NCBI RefSeq assembly: GCF_025263685.1
Contig: NZ_CP092109.1
Span: 1,613,001 to 1,677,000 of the forward strand
Source of the DNA: Geoalkalibacter halelectricus
GTDB taxonomy: Bacteria > Desulfobacterota > Desulfuromonadia > Desulfuromonadales > Geoalkalibacteraceae
Reading direction: 5' to 3'
Length of the DNA: 64,000 bases
Of the stretch, positions 46,145-55,648 are shown one piece after another. The notes beneath the pieces were generated by a model. That model worked only from the letters and a program-made list of their open reading frames with translations, was not told the DNA's origin and searched no databases. The translations under genes were made by a program, and so were the position numbers. Every line of letters starts with the position of its first letter. Position 1 is the first letter of the stretch.

Positions 46145-48530
46145 GGGCAGATTCATCCTCAACAAAATCTTCCACCTGACGCAGCATCCGCGACATCTCC
46201 GCGGCCGGCAGCGGACGGCTGAACAAATAACCCTGCATCTCCGAACAGCTCAGCTTCTTGAGAAAATCGAGCTGCCCCTGGGTTTCGACGCCCTCGGCGA
46301 TGACCTGCAGCTTTAGGCTGTTACCCATGGCGATGATGGCGGTGGCGATGGCGGCATCGGTGGCGTTGATCTCGACGTCACGCATAAAAGACTTGTCGAT
46401 TTTCAGGGTATTGACCGAGAACCGCTTGAGATGGGCCAGGGAGGAATATCCGGTGCCGAAATCGTCGATGGCGATGTGCACACCCAGATCGGCCAACTGC
46501 TTGAGTAGCGCCACGGCGAAATCGGGATTCTGCATGACCACCGTCTCGGTGATCTCGATCTCCAGATAGCGCGCCTCCATCCCGGTGGCGGCGAGGATTT
46601 CGCGGATTCTCTGGATGAAGTTTTTCTGCTGCAATTGGTAGCCCGATATATTGACCGCGATGCGCAAGGGCACCAACCCCTCCTGCTGCCAATGGCGATT
46701 CTGCCGGCAGGCCTGCTCCAGCACCCACTCACCCAGAGGAAAGATCAAACCCGTTTCCTCGGCCAGAGGGATGAAATCACCGGCGGGCACCAGCCCCAAC
46801 TCGGGGTGCTCCCAGCGCACCAAGGCCTCCATGGCGGTGATACGGCCGCTGGCGATATCGACCTTGGGCTGGTAGTGCAGACAGAACTCGCCGTTCTCCA
46901 GGGCGCGGCGCAGACCGCTTTCCAGCACCAGGCGCCGTTCGGCATCCTGATTCATATCGGGATGATAATTCTGCTGGTTGTTGCGCCCCTGCCCCTTGGC
47001 CGCGTACATGGCGATATCGGCTTTTTTGATCAAACCCAGGGCGTCGTCACCGTCGTCGGGATAGACACTGATGCCGATGCTGGTGGTGATGAACAGTTCG
47101 TGACCATCCAGCCACACCGGTTGGGCCAGGGCCGTAAGAATCTTGCCGGCCACGTGCTCGGCGCCTTCGGGGCCGTCGAGCTGCGGAAGGCAGATGGTGA
47201 ACTCATCGCCGCCCAGGCGCGCCACCGTGTCGGTCTTGCGCACGCATTGCATCAGACGTCGCCCCATCTCCTTAAGCAGGCGATCGCCAAGGGGATGGCC
47301 GAGGCTGTCGTTGATGATCTTGAACCGATCCAGGTCGAGAAACAGCACCGCGACGGCTTTTTTCGCGCGCCGCGCCAGGGCCAGGGCGTGCTCCAGTCGT
47401 TCGAGAAACAGGGCGCGGTTGGGCAGCCCGGTGAGAAGATCATGGTGGGCCATGTGCATGAGCTGGGCCTCGGCCCGCTTGCGTTCGGTGACGTCCCGGC
47501 AAATCACCCACACCTGGGCGTCCTGGTCGGGGCGCAACGGCGCGCGGGTCAGCGACCCCTCGACCTCGACCATCCGGCCGTCGCGCGCGACAAAACGGCT
47601 GGCCACCGGCTCGGCGCTCTCGCCCGCGAGCACCTTGAGAAATTCACGGTAACAGGAGCCGCGGGTCTCGGGATGCATGATGTCGAGGATATTGAGATCC
47701 GCATCGCGCTGCGGGCAGAAGCCCGTGGCCTGCTGCCAGCTGCGGTTGGCATAGGTAAGCCGCCCCTTCTCGTCGACACTGAAAATGAGATCGTTGGCCG
47801 CTTCGAGAAATCCGCTCAAGCGCGACTCGCTCGCGCGCAGGGCTTGGTTTTCCCGGCGAATAACACCCATCAGATAGGTTCCGACCACCGCCACGGTGGC
47901 GTTGAGAAGGCTCACCCAAAACCACATGAGAACCAGAAAATAGCCATCCTGGTGCGCCATTCCGTCGCTGAAGGGCATGCGCACCGTCGTCCACAGGCCG
48001 AAATATTCACCGGCCAGCAGGGTTCCGTACAAGGCGCCGCCCAGCAAGCCCAAGATCCAGACCTGGCGTGGCCTCTCCAGCAAAATGGCCGCCTCAAGAG
48101 TCACGATGAGATAAACTGGCCAAAACCAACTGGCCGCGCCGCCGCTGAAATGAATGAGCGTGGTGACCAGCACCAGGTCAAGGACGATCTGCAGGGAGCC
48201 GCCAAGGGGAAGTCGGCGCAGACCGGCGTGGCCGTAATGACACAGGCCGTTGTAGCCCAAAACCACTAGCACCGCTCCGATCAGCACCGCGATTTGCGCG
48301 CCGGACAGAAAAAAGCCGTGGGGACTGAACAGGAACAAAGTCGCGGCGACCAGGCCGTAGACGGCGATCAAGGCCAGAATGATCCAGCGGGCCTTGGCTA
48401 CCAGGATGGTGCGTTCGCGTTCATCGGCAAAATTGCCCGTCACACCGCCAGGCGCTTCGCGCGACAAACTTGCAGCGCTGCGTCCGATGTCGATGGCGGC
48501 GGCCTCGGTGATGTGGTTTTGCCTCGTCAT
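46119..48530 (-). CDS. Membrane PAS-GGDEF-EAL c-di-GMP enzyme
   Basis: A protein of about 803 residues. Six hydrophobic helices (about 45-210) form the membrane sensor, followed by a PAS domain (about 235-350; FLEAANDLIFSVDEKGRLTYAN). The GGDEF domain is intact (ARLGGDEF with RKTD I-site), and the EAL domain has MEALVRWEHPELG, the DDFGTGYSS loop and LKIDKSF, so both cyclase and phosphodiesterase activities are possible. AAGGA lies before the ATG at 48530. It is coupled to the HDOD/GGDEF gene, making a matched c-di-GMP pair. Confidence 0.92.
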   Translation of the reverse strand: MTRQNHITEAAAIDIGRSAASLSREAPGGVTGNFADERERTILVAKARWIILALIAVYGLVAATLFLFSPHGFFLSGAQIAVLIGAVLVVLGYNGLCHYGHAGLRRLPLGGSLQIVLDLVLVTTLIHFSGGAASWFWPVYLIVTLEAAILLERPRQVWILGLLGGALYGTLLAGEYFGLWTTVRMPFSDGMAHQDGYFLVLMWFWVSLLNATVAVVGTYLMGVIRRENQALRASESRLSGFLEAANDLIFSVDEKGRLTYANRSWQQATGFCPQRDADLNILDIMHPETRGSCYREFLKVLAGESAEPVASRFVARDGRMVEVEGSLTRAPLRPDQDAQVWVICRDVTERKRAEAQLMHMAHHDLLTGLPNRALFLERLEHALALARRAKKAVAVLFLDLDRFKIINDSLGHPLGDRLLKEMGRRLMQCVRKTDTVARLGGDEFTICLPQLDGPEGAEHVAGKILTALAQPVWLDGHELFITTSIGISVYPDDGDDALGLIKKADIAMYAAKGQGRNNQQNYHPDMNQDAERRLVLESGLRRALENGEFCLHYQPKVDIASGRITAMEALVRWEHPELGLVPAGDFIPLAEETGLIFPLGEWVLEQACRQNRHWQQEGLVPLRIAVNISGYQLQQKNFIQRIREILAATGMEARYLEIEITETVVMQNPDFAVALLKQLADLGVHIAIDDFGTGYSSLAHLKRFSVNTLKIDKSFMRDVEINATDAAIATAIIAMGNSLKLQVIAEGVETQGQLDFLKKLSCSEMQGYLFSRPLPAAEMSRMLRQVEDFVEDESAHECSAQGS

Positions 48531-48842
48531 GCCCCGATCCTTAAATTCCCTGGTCGTCGCGCACCAGCCAACGCAGTGACAAGCGCGCAAATCCTCTTCA
48601 ATTGCAAGATTAGTCCCATTTTAAGAATTTATTCAAACTTTTTTTACGGACTGGCTGTTGAATCGCGCAAGAGGCGCAAACAGGGTGAATTTCACCCCAG
48701 GGGCGCAAAGGCGCGACGGCGGGGAAGCGGCGCGGTTTTTCATGAAGATTGCAAAAGCGCGGGCCTTATGGCGGGAAAACGAAACAAGGCCGCCGTGCAA
48801 TCACGGAGGCCTTGTGGGGTCGTGCGAGAGGGGGTCTTGAAC
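48531..48842. other. 312-bp gap: terminator and unassigned GC-rich sequence
   Basis: No gene is seen. A hairpin (ACAAGGCCGCCGTG paired with CACGGAGGCCTTGT, 48784-48815) followed by T residues on the minus strand terminates the M15 peptidase gene. A 15-base palindrome GGGTGAATTTCACCC lies near 48682. A 13-base stretch near 48822 matches the 3' end of the tRNA-Leu gene. Confidence 0.6.
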
Positions 48843-49424
48843 CTACCAGGAGCGTACCGGTCCGGTGTCGATATGCACGAAATCAGAGCGCGGATAGAAA
48901 CCGACGCCGCCGCGCTGCATGTTGATGGCGGCCCGGCGCACCGTCTGCAGATCGCAGCCGGGAATACGCAAATCGACGGCGCGCCCGTCCATGTGGAAGC
49001 TGCGCCGCGCCACGCCGCCGCTTTGGCGGGCGAGCATTTCGTTGGTGGCGGGAGAGCGGTAGCCGGAAATGATATGCACGGGGTTATTGGCGCCGACCGC
49101 GCGCCGCAGGGAAAATACCTGGTCAAGCAGTTCGGGGTCGATGGCGCCCACCTCATTGCGGCGAAAATCGCGCATCAAAAAACTGATATCGTCCAGGGTT
49201 TCATCAACATAGTCGCCATTCGCCCAATAAATGGCGTTTTTGAGCCGCTCGCCGGTGTGGATGTTGTAGAAGGACAAGGCCCGCTCGCGCGGGGAGGGAC
49301 GACTCAAAGCCAGGGCGGGCGCGGGGATGGCCAATGCGGCCAAAACCGCCAGTTGACCTTTGATGAAGGTTCGACGGTTCAGTCGACAGGCCGAGGCCTG
49401 TTCCTGAAGTGCGCTTAACTGCAT
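48843..49424 (-). CDS. Tat-exported M15A/DUF882 murein peptidase-like protein (YcbK family)
   Basis: A 193-residue protein with a twin-arginine leader (NRRTFIKGQLAVLAALAIPA). The mature part is the YcbK/DUF882 domain: LSFYNIHTGERLKNAIYW, SGYRSPATNEMLARQS and the zinc site SFHMDGRAVDLRI, with the last His in FVHIDTG. It is expected to cleave the peptide of peptidoglycan in the periplasm. It is followed by a clear terminator. The 277 bases upstream hold a small inverted repeat (GAACATT ... AATGTTC) and no gene. Confidence 0.88.
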   Translation of the reverse strand: MQLSALQEQASACRLNRRTFIKGQLAVLAALAIPAPALALSRPSPRERALSFYNIHTGERLKNAIYWANGDYVDETLDDISFLMRDFRRNEVGAIDPELLDQVFSLRRAVGANNPVHIISGYRSPATNEMLARQSGGVARRSFHMDGRAVDLRIPGCDLQTVRRAAINMQRGGVGFYPRSDFVHIDTGPVRSW

Positions 49425-49701
49425 CTCGGGTTTACTCCTTTGGAAAAGATTTGAACATTCTCAAAATGTTCGCTCCAAAAAACAGCAAGCTTTATACCAT
49501 AAACACCCCAGCCAGGGGAACCCCTCGCAGGAGAAACACTGTCCCGGCCAGGAAAAACGGCCACTTCGTGGAGACTTAAGGGAATCGAAAAAAAATCCGC
49601 AGAGCAAAACATTCATGAATTCTCACCTCCTCGGTCCAGGCATTTGCCCAAAACAGGGTGACGGATCTGGGCCCCGCCGTCGCCGCGCAGCGACGCAAGA
49701 C

Positions 49702-50574
49702 TTACCCGGCAGCGCGACGGCCCAGGGCCGCGCGCAGCTCTTGGGCGCAAGCCTGAGGAATGGGCAAGGCGCCGCGACACCAGCCGATACGGCTTTCGTC
49801 GCCCTCGAAGCCATGGTGGTCCGAGCCGCCGGTGGCAATGAGGCCGCGCCGACGGGCCTGCATGAGCAGGTAGTCGATGTCATCGCGGGTGGCGCCGTTG
49901 TTGTAGACCTCCAGGCCGTCCAGGCCGTGCGCGACCAGGGCGTCCAACAATCTCTCCAGGGCCGGGCGGTCGGGGGTTATGAAGGGCGGATGGGCCAGGA
50001 CCGCCACGCCGCCGGCGCGGTGGATCAGGCCGATGGCCTGATCGGCGGGGAAAAAGCGCTTTTCGACGTTGCAGGGAATCAGATAGCGCTCAAAGGCCTC
50101 GCTGGTGTCGCGCACGTAGCCTTTTTCGATGAGGGCGCGCGCGATATGCGGACGCCCCAGGGTGCCGTCGGCCGCCTCACGCACCCGGGCGAAATCAAGA
50201 GGCGCACGCTTTTGGGTGGCCAACCGACGATTGACTCGCTCCACGATCAATTCATTGCGGCGGCTGCGAAAGGCACGAAATTCGGCCAATTCAGCCACCA
50301 GTTCCGGGCAGAGTGGATCGAACCCATAGCCGAGAATATGCAGATCCTCGTAACTCTTCCAGCGGCTGGAAAGCTCCACACCGCTGATTACCTCGATGCC
50401 GAGGTGCACCGCGGCGGCCCGTGCAGGCGCGATGCCGTCGAGGTTATCGTGGTCGCATATGGCCAGGGTGCTCACCCCGGCCTGCGCCGCCATGGTCACG
50501 ATGGTTTCGGGGGCATGCACGCCGTCGGAGAAATGGGTGTGGAGATGGAGGTCGACAGAAATGTTGTTGGTCAT
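49702..50574 (-). CDS. PHP-domain phosphoesterase (RNase AM/YciV family)
   Basis: A 290-residue metal-dependent phosphoesterase. Metal-binding motifs are DLHLHTHFSDG at the start, ICDHDNLDG, GVELSSRW, VAVLAHPPF and ATGGSDHHG near the end, matching the PHP family of YciV/TrpH, which in E. coli is a 5'-3' exoribonuclease/3',5'-nucleotide phosphatase. Its ATG at 50574 lies inside the first unit of a heptamer tandem repeat and has no visible ribosome-binding site. It starts about 310 bases from, and divergent to, the ABC ATPase genes. Confidence 0.87.
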   Translation of the reverse strand: MTNNISVDLHLHTHFSDGVHAPETIVTMAAQAGVSTLAICDHDNLDGIAPARAAAVHLGIEVISGVELSSRWKSYEDLHILGYGFDPLCPELVAELAEFRAFRSRRNELIVERVNRRLATQKRAPLDFARVREAADGTLGRPHIARALIEKGYVRDTSEAFERYLIPCNVEKRFFPADQAIGLIHRAGGVAVLAHPPFITPDRPALERLLDALVAHGLDGLEVYNNGATRDDIDYLLMQARRRGLIATGGSDHHGFEGDESRIGWCRGALPIPQACAQELRAALGRRAAG

Positions 50575-50637
50575 TTGTCACTGGTCCGTTGTCCGTTGTC
50601 CGTTGTCAGTTGTCAGTTGTCAGTTGCCAGTTGCCAG
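50568..50637. repeat. Heptanucleotide tandem repeat (10 units)
   Basis: Ten 7-mers in phase: TGGTCAT, TTGTCAC, TGGTCCG, TTGTCCG twice, TTGTCAG three times, TTGCCAG twice. The first unit contains the start codon of the PHP gene. Confidence 0.85.
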
Positions 50638-50726
50638 TCGGTGATCCTAGCACATTGCGGCGCTGGGAGGGAAAACAGAAGCTCAATTTCGAGCATTCAT
50701 AATCGCTCGGTGCGGGGACACAGTGT

Positions 50727-50775
50727 CCTATGGACGGCGAAAAGCGCCCCTTGCCATGGGGGTTGCGGCCCCAAG
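50727..50775. repeat. REP-like repeat, partial composite (copy E)
   Basis: GGCGAAAAGCGCCCCTTG is followed by CCATGGGGGTTGCGGCCCCA, the left part of the composite element in reverse order relative to 58064. Confidence 0.75.
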
Positions 50776-50804
50776 ACGAACTGTGTCATTTCCGCACCCA
50801 TTTC

Positions 50805-50833
50805 TTGACCGGTGCGGTGCAATGCGGTTACAT
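50805..50833 (+). promoter_or_regulatory. Promoter of the oppD/oppF-like pair
   Basis: TTGACC and TTACAT are separated by exactly 17 bases, 53 bases before the ATG at 50887. Confidence 0.6.
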
Positions 50834-50886
50834 TTTGAAGCTGTGGTTCTGGCTCCGATTTCGTCACACACCCCCGCGGGAATTTC

Positions 50887-51845
<959 letters not shown>

Positions 51846-51846
<1 letters not shown>

Positions 51847-52847
51847 TGCTTGAAGCCTCGCCCCCGCTGCTGGAGGTGCGCAACCTGCGCAAATCCTTCT
51901 GGATCAAGACGTCTCCCATCGCCGCCCGCCACGAGGAGCTCAAAGCGGTCAACGGCGTCTCCTTCACCCTGCGCCCGGGGCGCACCCTGGGCCTGGTGGG
52001 CGAATCGGGCTGCGGCAAATCGACCACCGGCAAACTGATCATGAAACTCCTGGAGGCCGACGGCGGCGAAATACTGTTTGAGGGCCGCGACCTCGTGCCC
52101 CTGTCCCCGGGACGCCTGCGCCCCTTGCGCCGCCAGATGCAGATGATCTTTCAGGACCCCTACTCTTCCCTTAATCCGCGCATGCGCGTGGGAGAGATCA
52201 TCGCGGAACCCTTGCGCATCCACGGCCTGGCGCGCGGCGAGGCCCTGCGTGAGACGGTGGTCGAGTTGCTCGGTCGCGTCGGCCTGGCGCCCGATCACGC
52301 ACAGCGCTATCCCCATGAATTTTCCGGCGGCCAGCGCCAGCGCATCGGCATCGCCCGCGCCCTGGCTCTGCAGCCGCGCCTGATGGTGGCCGATGAGCCC
52401 GTCTCGGCCCTGGATCTCTCCGTTCAGGCCCAGGTGGTCAACCTGCTGCAGGATCTGCAACGCGAGCTGAATCTGACCTATCTGTTCATCGCCCACGACC
52501 TCTCCCTCATCGAGCACATCAGCGACGAAGTGGCGGTCATGTACCTGGGCACCATCGTCGAGCATGCCACGGCCGAAGCCCTCTACCTACGCCCGCGCCA
52601 TCCCTACACCGAGGCGCTGCTCAACGCCGTGCCGGTGGCCGATCCGGCCCGCCGCGGCCGCTATGTACCCCTCAAGGGTGAAGTGCCCTCGCCCCTGGCG
52701 CCGCCCAGCGGCTGCACCTTTCATCCGCGCTGCCCCTACGCCCGCGACATCTGCGCCCAGGAAGCTCCGCCGCTAAGCGAAAAGCAACCCGGTCACCGGG
52801 CCGCCTGCCACTTCAGCGACGAGGTCGGACGCTTGCGCACCCGCTGA
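51846..52847 (+). CDS. Peptide/nickel-type ABC transporter ATP-binding protein (OppF/DppF family)
   Basis: A 333-residue ATPase partner to the preceding gene. Walker A is [13 protein letters not shown], the signature [15 protein letters not shown], Walker [13 protein letters not shown], and the H-loop [12 protein letters not shown]. The C-terminal domain again has the cysteine set ([14 protein letters not shown] ... C). Heterodimers of D and F types drive Opp/Dpp import. The ATG overlaps the oppD-like stop by one base. Confidence 0.9.
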
Positions 52848-52875
52848 AAACGACCTCCCTGAAAAACGACCGCCC

Positions 52876-52919
52876 TTGACAAGGCCGTCCCCGCCTCGGC
52901 ACAATGGGCGGATTGTGCC
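52876..52919 (+). promoter_or_regulatory. Promoter with overlapping palindromic operator before the hydrogenase-like regulator
   Basis: TTGACA (52876-52881) is followed after 18 bases by CACAAT (52900-52905). A perfect 8-bp inverted repeat, GGCACAAT-gggcgg-ATTGTGCC (52898-52919), covers the -10 and the expected start point, 37 bases before the ATG, as an operator would. Confidence 0.55.
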
Positions 52920-52955
52920 GGGCGTGACCCAGGTCGTGAATTCGGGAGACTATCC

Positions 52956-55253
52956 ATGGGCCCCATCGAAACCGTCAAAGAGCGCTGCCGCAAATGCTAT
53001 TCGTGCGTGCGCAACTGCCCCGTCAAGGCCATCAAGGTCGGCCCTGAGTGGGCCGAGGTCATTCACGCCCGCTGCATCGGCTGCGGCAAGTGCCTCAAGG
53101 CCTGCTCGCAAAAAGCCAAGGTGATCGCCGACGGCATCGAAGGCACTCGCCGCATTCTCGCCGACAACCCGGATGTCGTGGCGGTTCTGGGCTGCTCCTA
53201 CCCGGCGTTTTTCAATGATCTGCGCCCCGGCCAACTGGTGGCGGGACTGAAGAAACTCGGCTTTGCCGAAGTCCACGAGGGCTCGGCGGGGGTGGAACTG
53301 ATCGCCCCGACCTACAAGGAGCAAATCCAGGGCCCCACCGGCGTCCCGCTGATTTCCAGCCACTGCCCGACCATCGTCGATCTCATCGAGCGGCACTACC
53401 CCCAACTGCTGCGCAATCTCATGCCGGTTGTCTCTCCCATGGTCGCTCTCGGCCGCTTTCTCAAGGAGCGGCGCGGCCCCCAGACCCGCATCATCTACAT
53501 CTCCTCCTGCATCGCCGGGAAGTTCGAGGTCGCCTCGGAAGAGGTCGCCGGCGCCATCGATCTGGTGCTCACCTATCGCGAACTCAGCCAGATGTTTCGT
53601 GACCACGGCATCGACCTCACCCGCTTCGGCGACGCCGCCTTCGACGGCCGCAAGCCCGACGCGGGACGGCTTTTCCCCATCGGCGGCGGCCCCTTTCAGG
53701 CCTTTGGGGTGCGCAACGACTTTCTCAATCCCGATTACATCTCCACCGGCGGCGCGGAGAGCTGCCTGGAGTTGGTGCGCGACCTCGCGGCGCGTCGTAT
53801 CACCCCGCGCTGGGTCGATCTGCGCTTCTGCGAGGGCGGCTGCATCGGCGGCCCGGGCAAAAACAACCGCCTGACCACCTTCGCCAAGCGCAATCTGGTG
53901 ATCAACTCCTACCAGCACCAGGACTTGCCCTACGCCACTCAAGATCGCTACGCGCAAGTCCAGCCCCTGCCCCAGGTGCGGCGCCGCTACAGCAACAAGC
54001 TCAAGCGCCTGGAACCACCCAACGGCGAGAGCATTCGCAAGATCCTCCAAGCCACCAACAAGTTCGTCGAGCAGGACGAATTCGACTGCGGCGCCTGCGG
54101 CTATCCCACCTGCCGCGAATACGCCGTGGCGGTCTATCAGGGGCTTGCCGAGGCGGAGATGTGCCTGCCTTTCTCCATCAAGCGCCTGGAGGAGGACCGC
54201 GTCAGCCTCACGCAGAAATATGAGCTGGCGCAGCGCGCCCTGGCCCAGGAGTACGGCGATCCGGCCATCATCGGCAATGACCCGCGCACCCTCGATGTAC
54301 TCAAACTGATCCGGCAGGTCGGGCCGACGCCGACCACGGTGCTGATTCGCGGCGAAAGCGGCACCGGCAAGGAGCTGACAGCGCGCGCCATCCACGAGCA
54401 CAGCAACCGCGCCGACAAGCCCCTGGTCACGGTCAACTGCACCACCCTCACCGACAGCCTTCTGGAGAGCGAGCTGTTCGGGCACAAGAAAGGCTCCTTC
54501 ACAGGAGCCATCGCCGATAAGAAGGGACTGTTCGAAGCGGCCAACGGCGGCACCATCTTTCTCGATGAAATCGGCGACATCACCCCAAAGTTGCAGGCCG
54601 AATTGCTGCGGGTGCTCGACAGCGGCGAATTGAAGCCCGTCGGCGGCACCGTCCCGCACAAGGTGGATGTGCGGCTGATCGCCGCCACCAATCGCAACCT
54701 CGAGGATGGCGTGCGCGACGGCTGGTTTCGCGAGGATCTCTTCTATCGCCTCAACGTCTTCACCATTACCATGCCGCCGCTGCGCAGCCGCCTCGAATCG
54801 CTACCGCAACTGGTCCATCACTTTCTCGCCGCAGCCAGCAAACGCCTCAACAAACCCATCCGCGGCATCGAGGATCGCGCCATCGCCGCCCTCAAGCGCT
54901 ACCATTGGCCGGGCAACATCCGTGAATTGCAGAACATCATCGAGCGCGGCTCGGTTTTGACCCAGGACAACGTCATCCGCCTGGAGAACCTGCCTGTCAT
55001 CTTCGCCCAATTATCCCTTGATAGCGGCGGCGATATGGGCAACGGAGCCGCTAAAACCTTCCGCGATCAGCGCGAAAAACACCTGGAGCAGGTGGAAGTG
55101 AATCTGGTGCGCAAATACCTGGAGGAGGCCGGCGGCAACGTCTCTCTCGCCGCGCGCAAGGCCGCCATTCCCCGCCGGACGTTTTACCGCATCCTGGCGC
55201 GCCACGGCCTCAAGGGCGAGGATTTCAAAGCGACCGCGCCCAAGGGGCAATGA
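52956..55253 (+). CDS. Fe-S / iron-hydrogenase-like domain fused to a sigma54 activator (AAA + Fis HTH)
   Basis: A 765-residue regulator. The N-terminus has two ferredoxin-type clusters (CRKCYSCVRNCP and CIGCGKCLKAC). Residues about 70-340 are an iron-only-hydrogenase large-subunit-like domain retaining four H-cluster cysteines, in SSHCP, SSCIAGKFE and FCEGGCIGGPG, but the hydrogenase TSCCP is SSHCP and the MPCxxK lysine is not in register. A further Fe-S motif (CGACGYPTC) lies near 375. The sigma54 AAA domain has GESGTGKE, GAFTGA-type SFTGAIA and FLDEIGDI, and the end is a Fis HTH (NVSLAARKAAIPRRTFYRILARHG). It probably senses redox, H2 or iron-sulfur state and switches on sigma54 promoters. 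Confidence 0.9.
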   Translation: MGPIETVKERCRKCYSCVRNCPVKAIKVGPEWAEVIHARCIGCGKCLKACSQKAKVIADGIEGTRRILADNPDVVAVLGCSYPAFFNDLRPGQLVAGLKKLGFAEVHEGSAGVELIAPTYKEQIQGPTGVPLISSHCPTIVDLIERHYPQLLRNLMPVVSPMVALGRFLKERRGPQTRIIYISSCIAGKFEVASEEVAGAIDLVLTYRELSQMFRDHGIDLTRFGDAAFDGRKPDAGRLFPIGGGPFQAFGVRNDFLNPDYISTGGAESCLELVRDLAARRITPRWVDLRFCEGGCIGGPGKNNRLTTFAKRNLVINSYQHQDLPYATQDRYAQVQPLPQVRRRYSNKLKRLEPPNGESIRKILQATNKFVEQDEFDCGACGYPTCREYAVAVYQGLAEAEMCLPFSIKRLEEDRVSLTQKYELAQRALAQEYGDPAIIGNDPRTLDVLKLIRQVGPTPTTVLIRGESGTGKELTARAIHEHSNRADKPLVTVNCTTLTDSLLESELFGHKKGSFTGAIADKKGLFEAANGGTIFLDEIGDITPKLQAELLRVLDSGELKPVGGTVPHKVDVRLIAATNRNLEDGVRDGWFREDLFYRLNVFTITMPPLRSRLESLPQLVHHFLAAASKRLNKPIRGIEDRAIAALKRYHWPGNIRELQNIIERGSVLTQDNVIRLENLPVIFAQLSLDSGGDMGNGAAKTFRDQREKHLEQVEVNLVRKYLEEAGGNVSLAARKAAIPRRTFYRILARHGLKGEDFKATAPKGQ

Positions 55254-55648
55254 CAAAAATTGACTGGCCACCTGTGTCTTTTTCGGCACACCTCGGCGCA
55301 CGATAAATCCACACTTTCACCAGGCGGAAGAATTTTTGCGGCCCAAATGCGCGCCATTCTCGGCACACATCGCCCGCCGCCGCAACCCCAACCGCTTCAC
55401 CCAACCACGCGTAACCATTGGCACATTGAGAAAACCTTAAGGTTCTCTCAATGTCTGGCACAAGGTTTGCTCTTTTCCTGGGTACATGTTGGGGCCTGAA
55501 ACTTTCTTTCGAAACGGACTCCCGCCCCTTTACGCCGCCCGGGACCTCTCTCCCCCGCGCGGCGTTTTTTTTATCGCCAATAGCCGGCGCTGCGTGTATA
55601 AAAGAGGAAAGAAATTCATCACCTTCTCGGCCCCAGCGAAGCGTCGCC
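55254..55648. other. 395-bp gap: palindromic site and terminator
   Basis: No gene is seen. A 32-base imperfect palindrome lies at 55423-55454 with core AACCTTAAGGTT and arms ACATTGAGA/TCTCAATGT. A terminator follows at 55532-55572. The palindrome has no T run after it, so it looks like an operator rather than a terminator. Confidence 0.6.
55532..55572 (+). terminator. Terminator downstream of the hydrogenase-like regulator
   Basis: ACGCCGC pairs with GCGGCGT around a long C-rich loop, followed by eight T residues. Confidence 0.6.

Larger units (their letters stand above)
50575..50886. other. 312-bp gap between divergent genes: repeats and promoter
   Basis: It contains the heptamer array, a REP-like module at 50727-50775, and the promoter of the ABC ATPase pair (TTGACC 50805-50810, TTACAT 50828-50833). 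No gene is seen in it. Confidence 0.7.

Noticed and set aside
48822-48834. A 13-base match to the tRNA-Leu 3' end as a phage attachment site
   Set aside because: The match is short, the T-loop does not follow, and no integrase or phage genes are near.
50568-50637. The heptamer array as a CRISPR
   Set aside because: Units are 7 bases with no spacers and no cas genes are near.
52950-54659. A 569-residue minus-strand open frame
   Set aside because: It lies opposite the hydrogenase-like regulator and is an artefact of GC bias in the third codon position.
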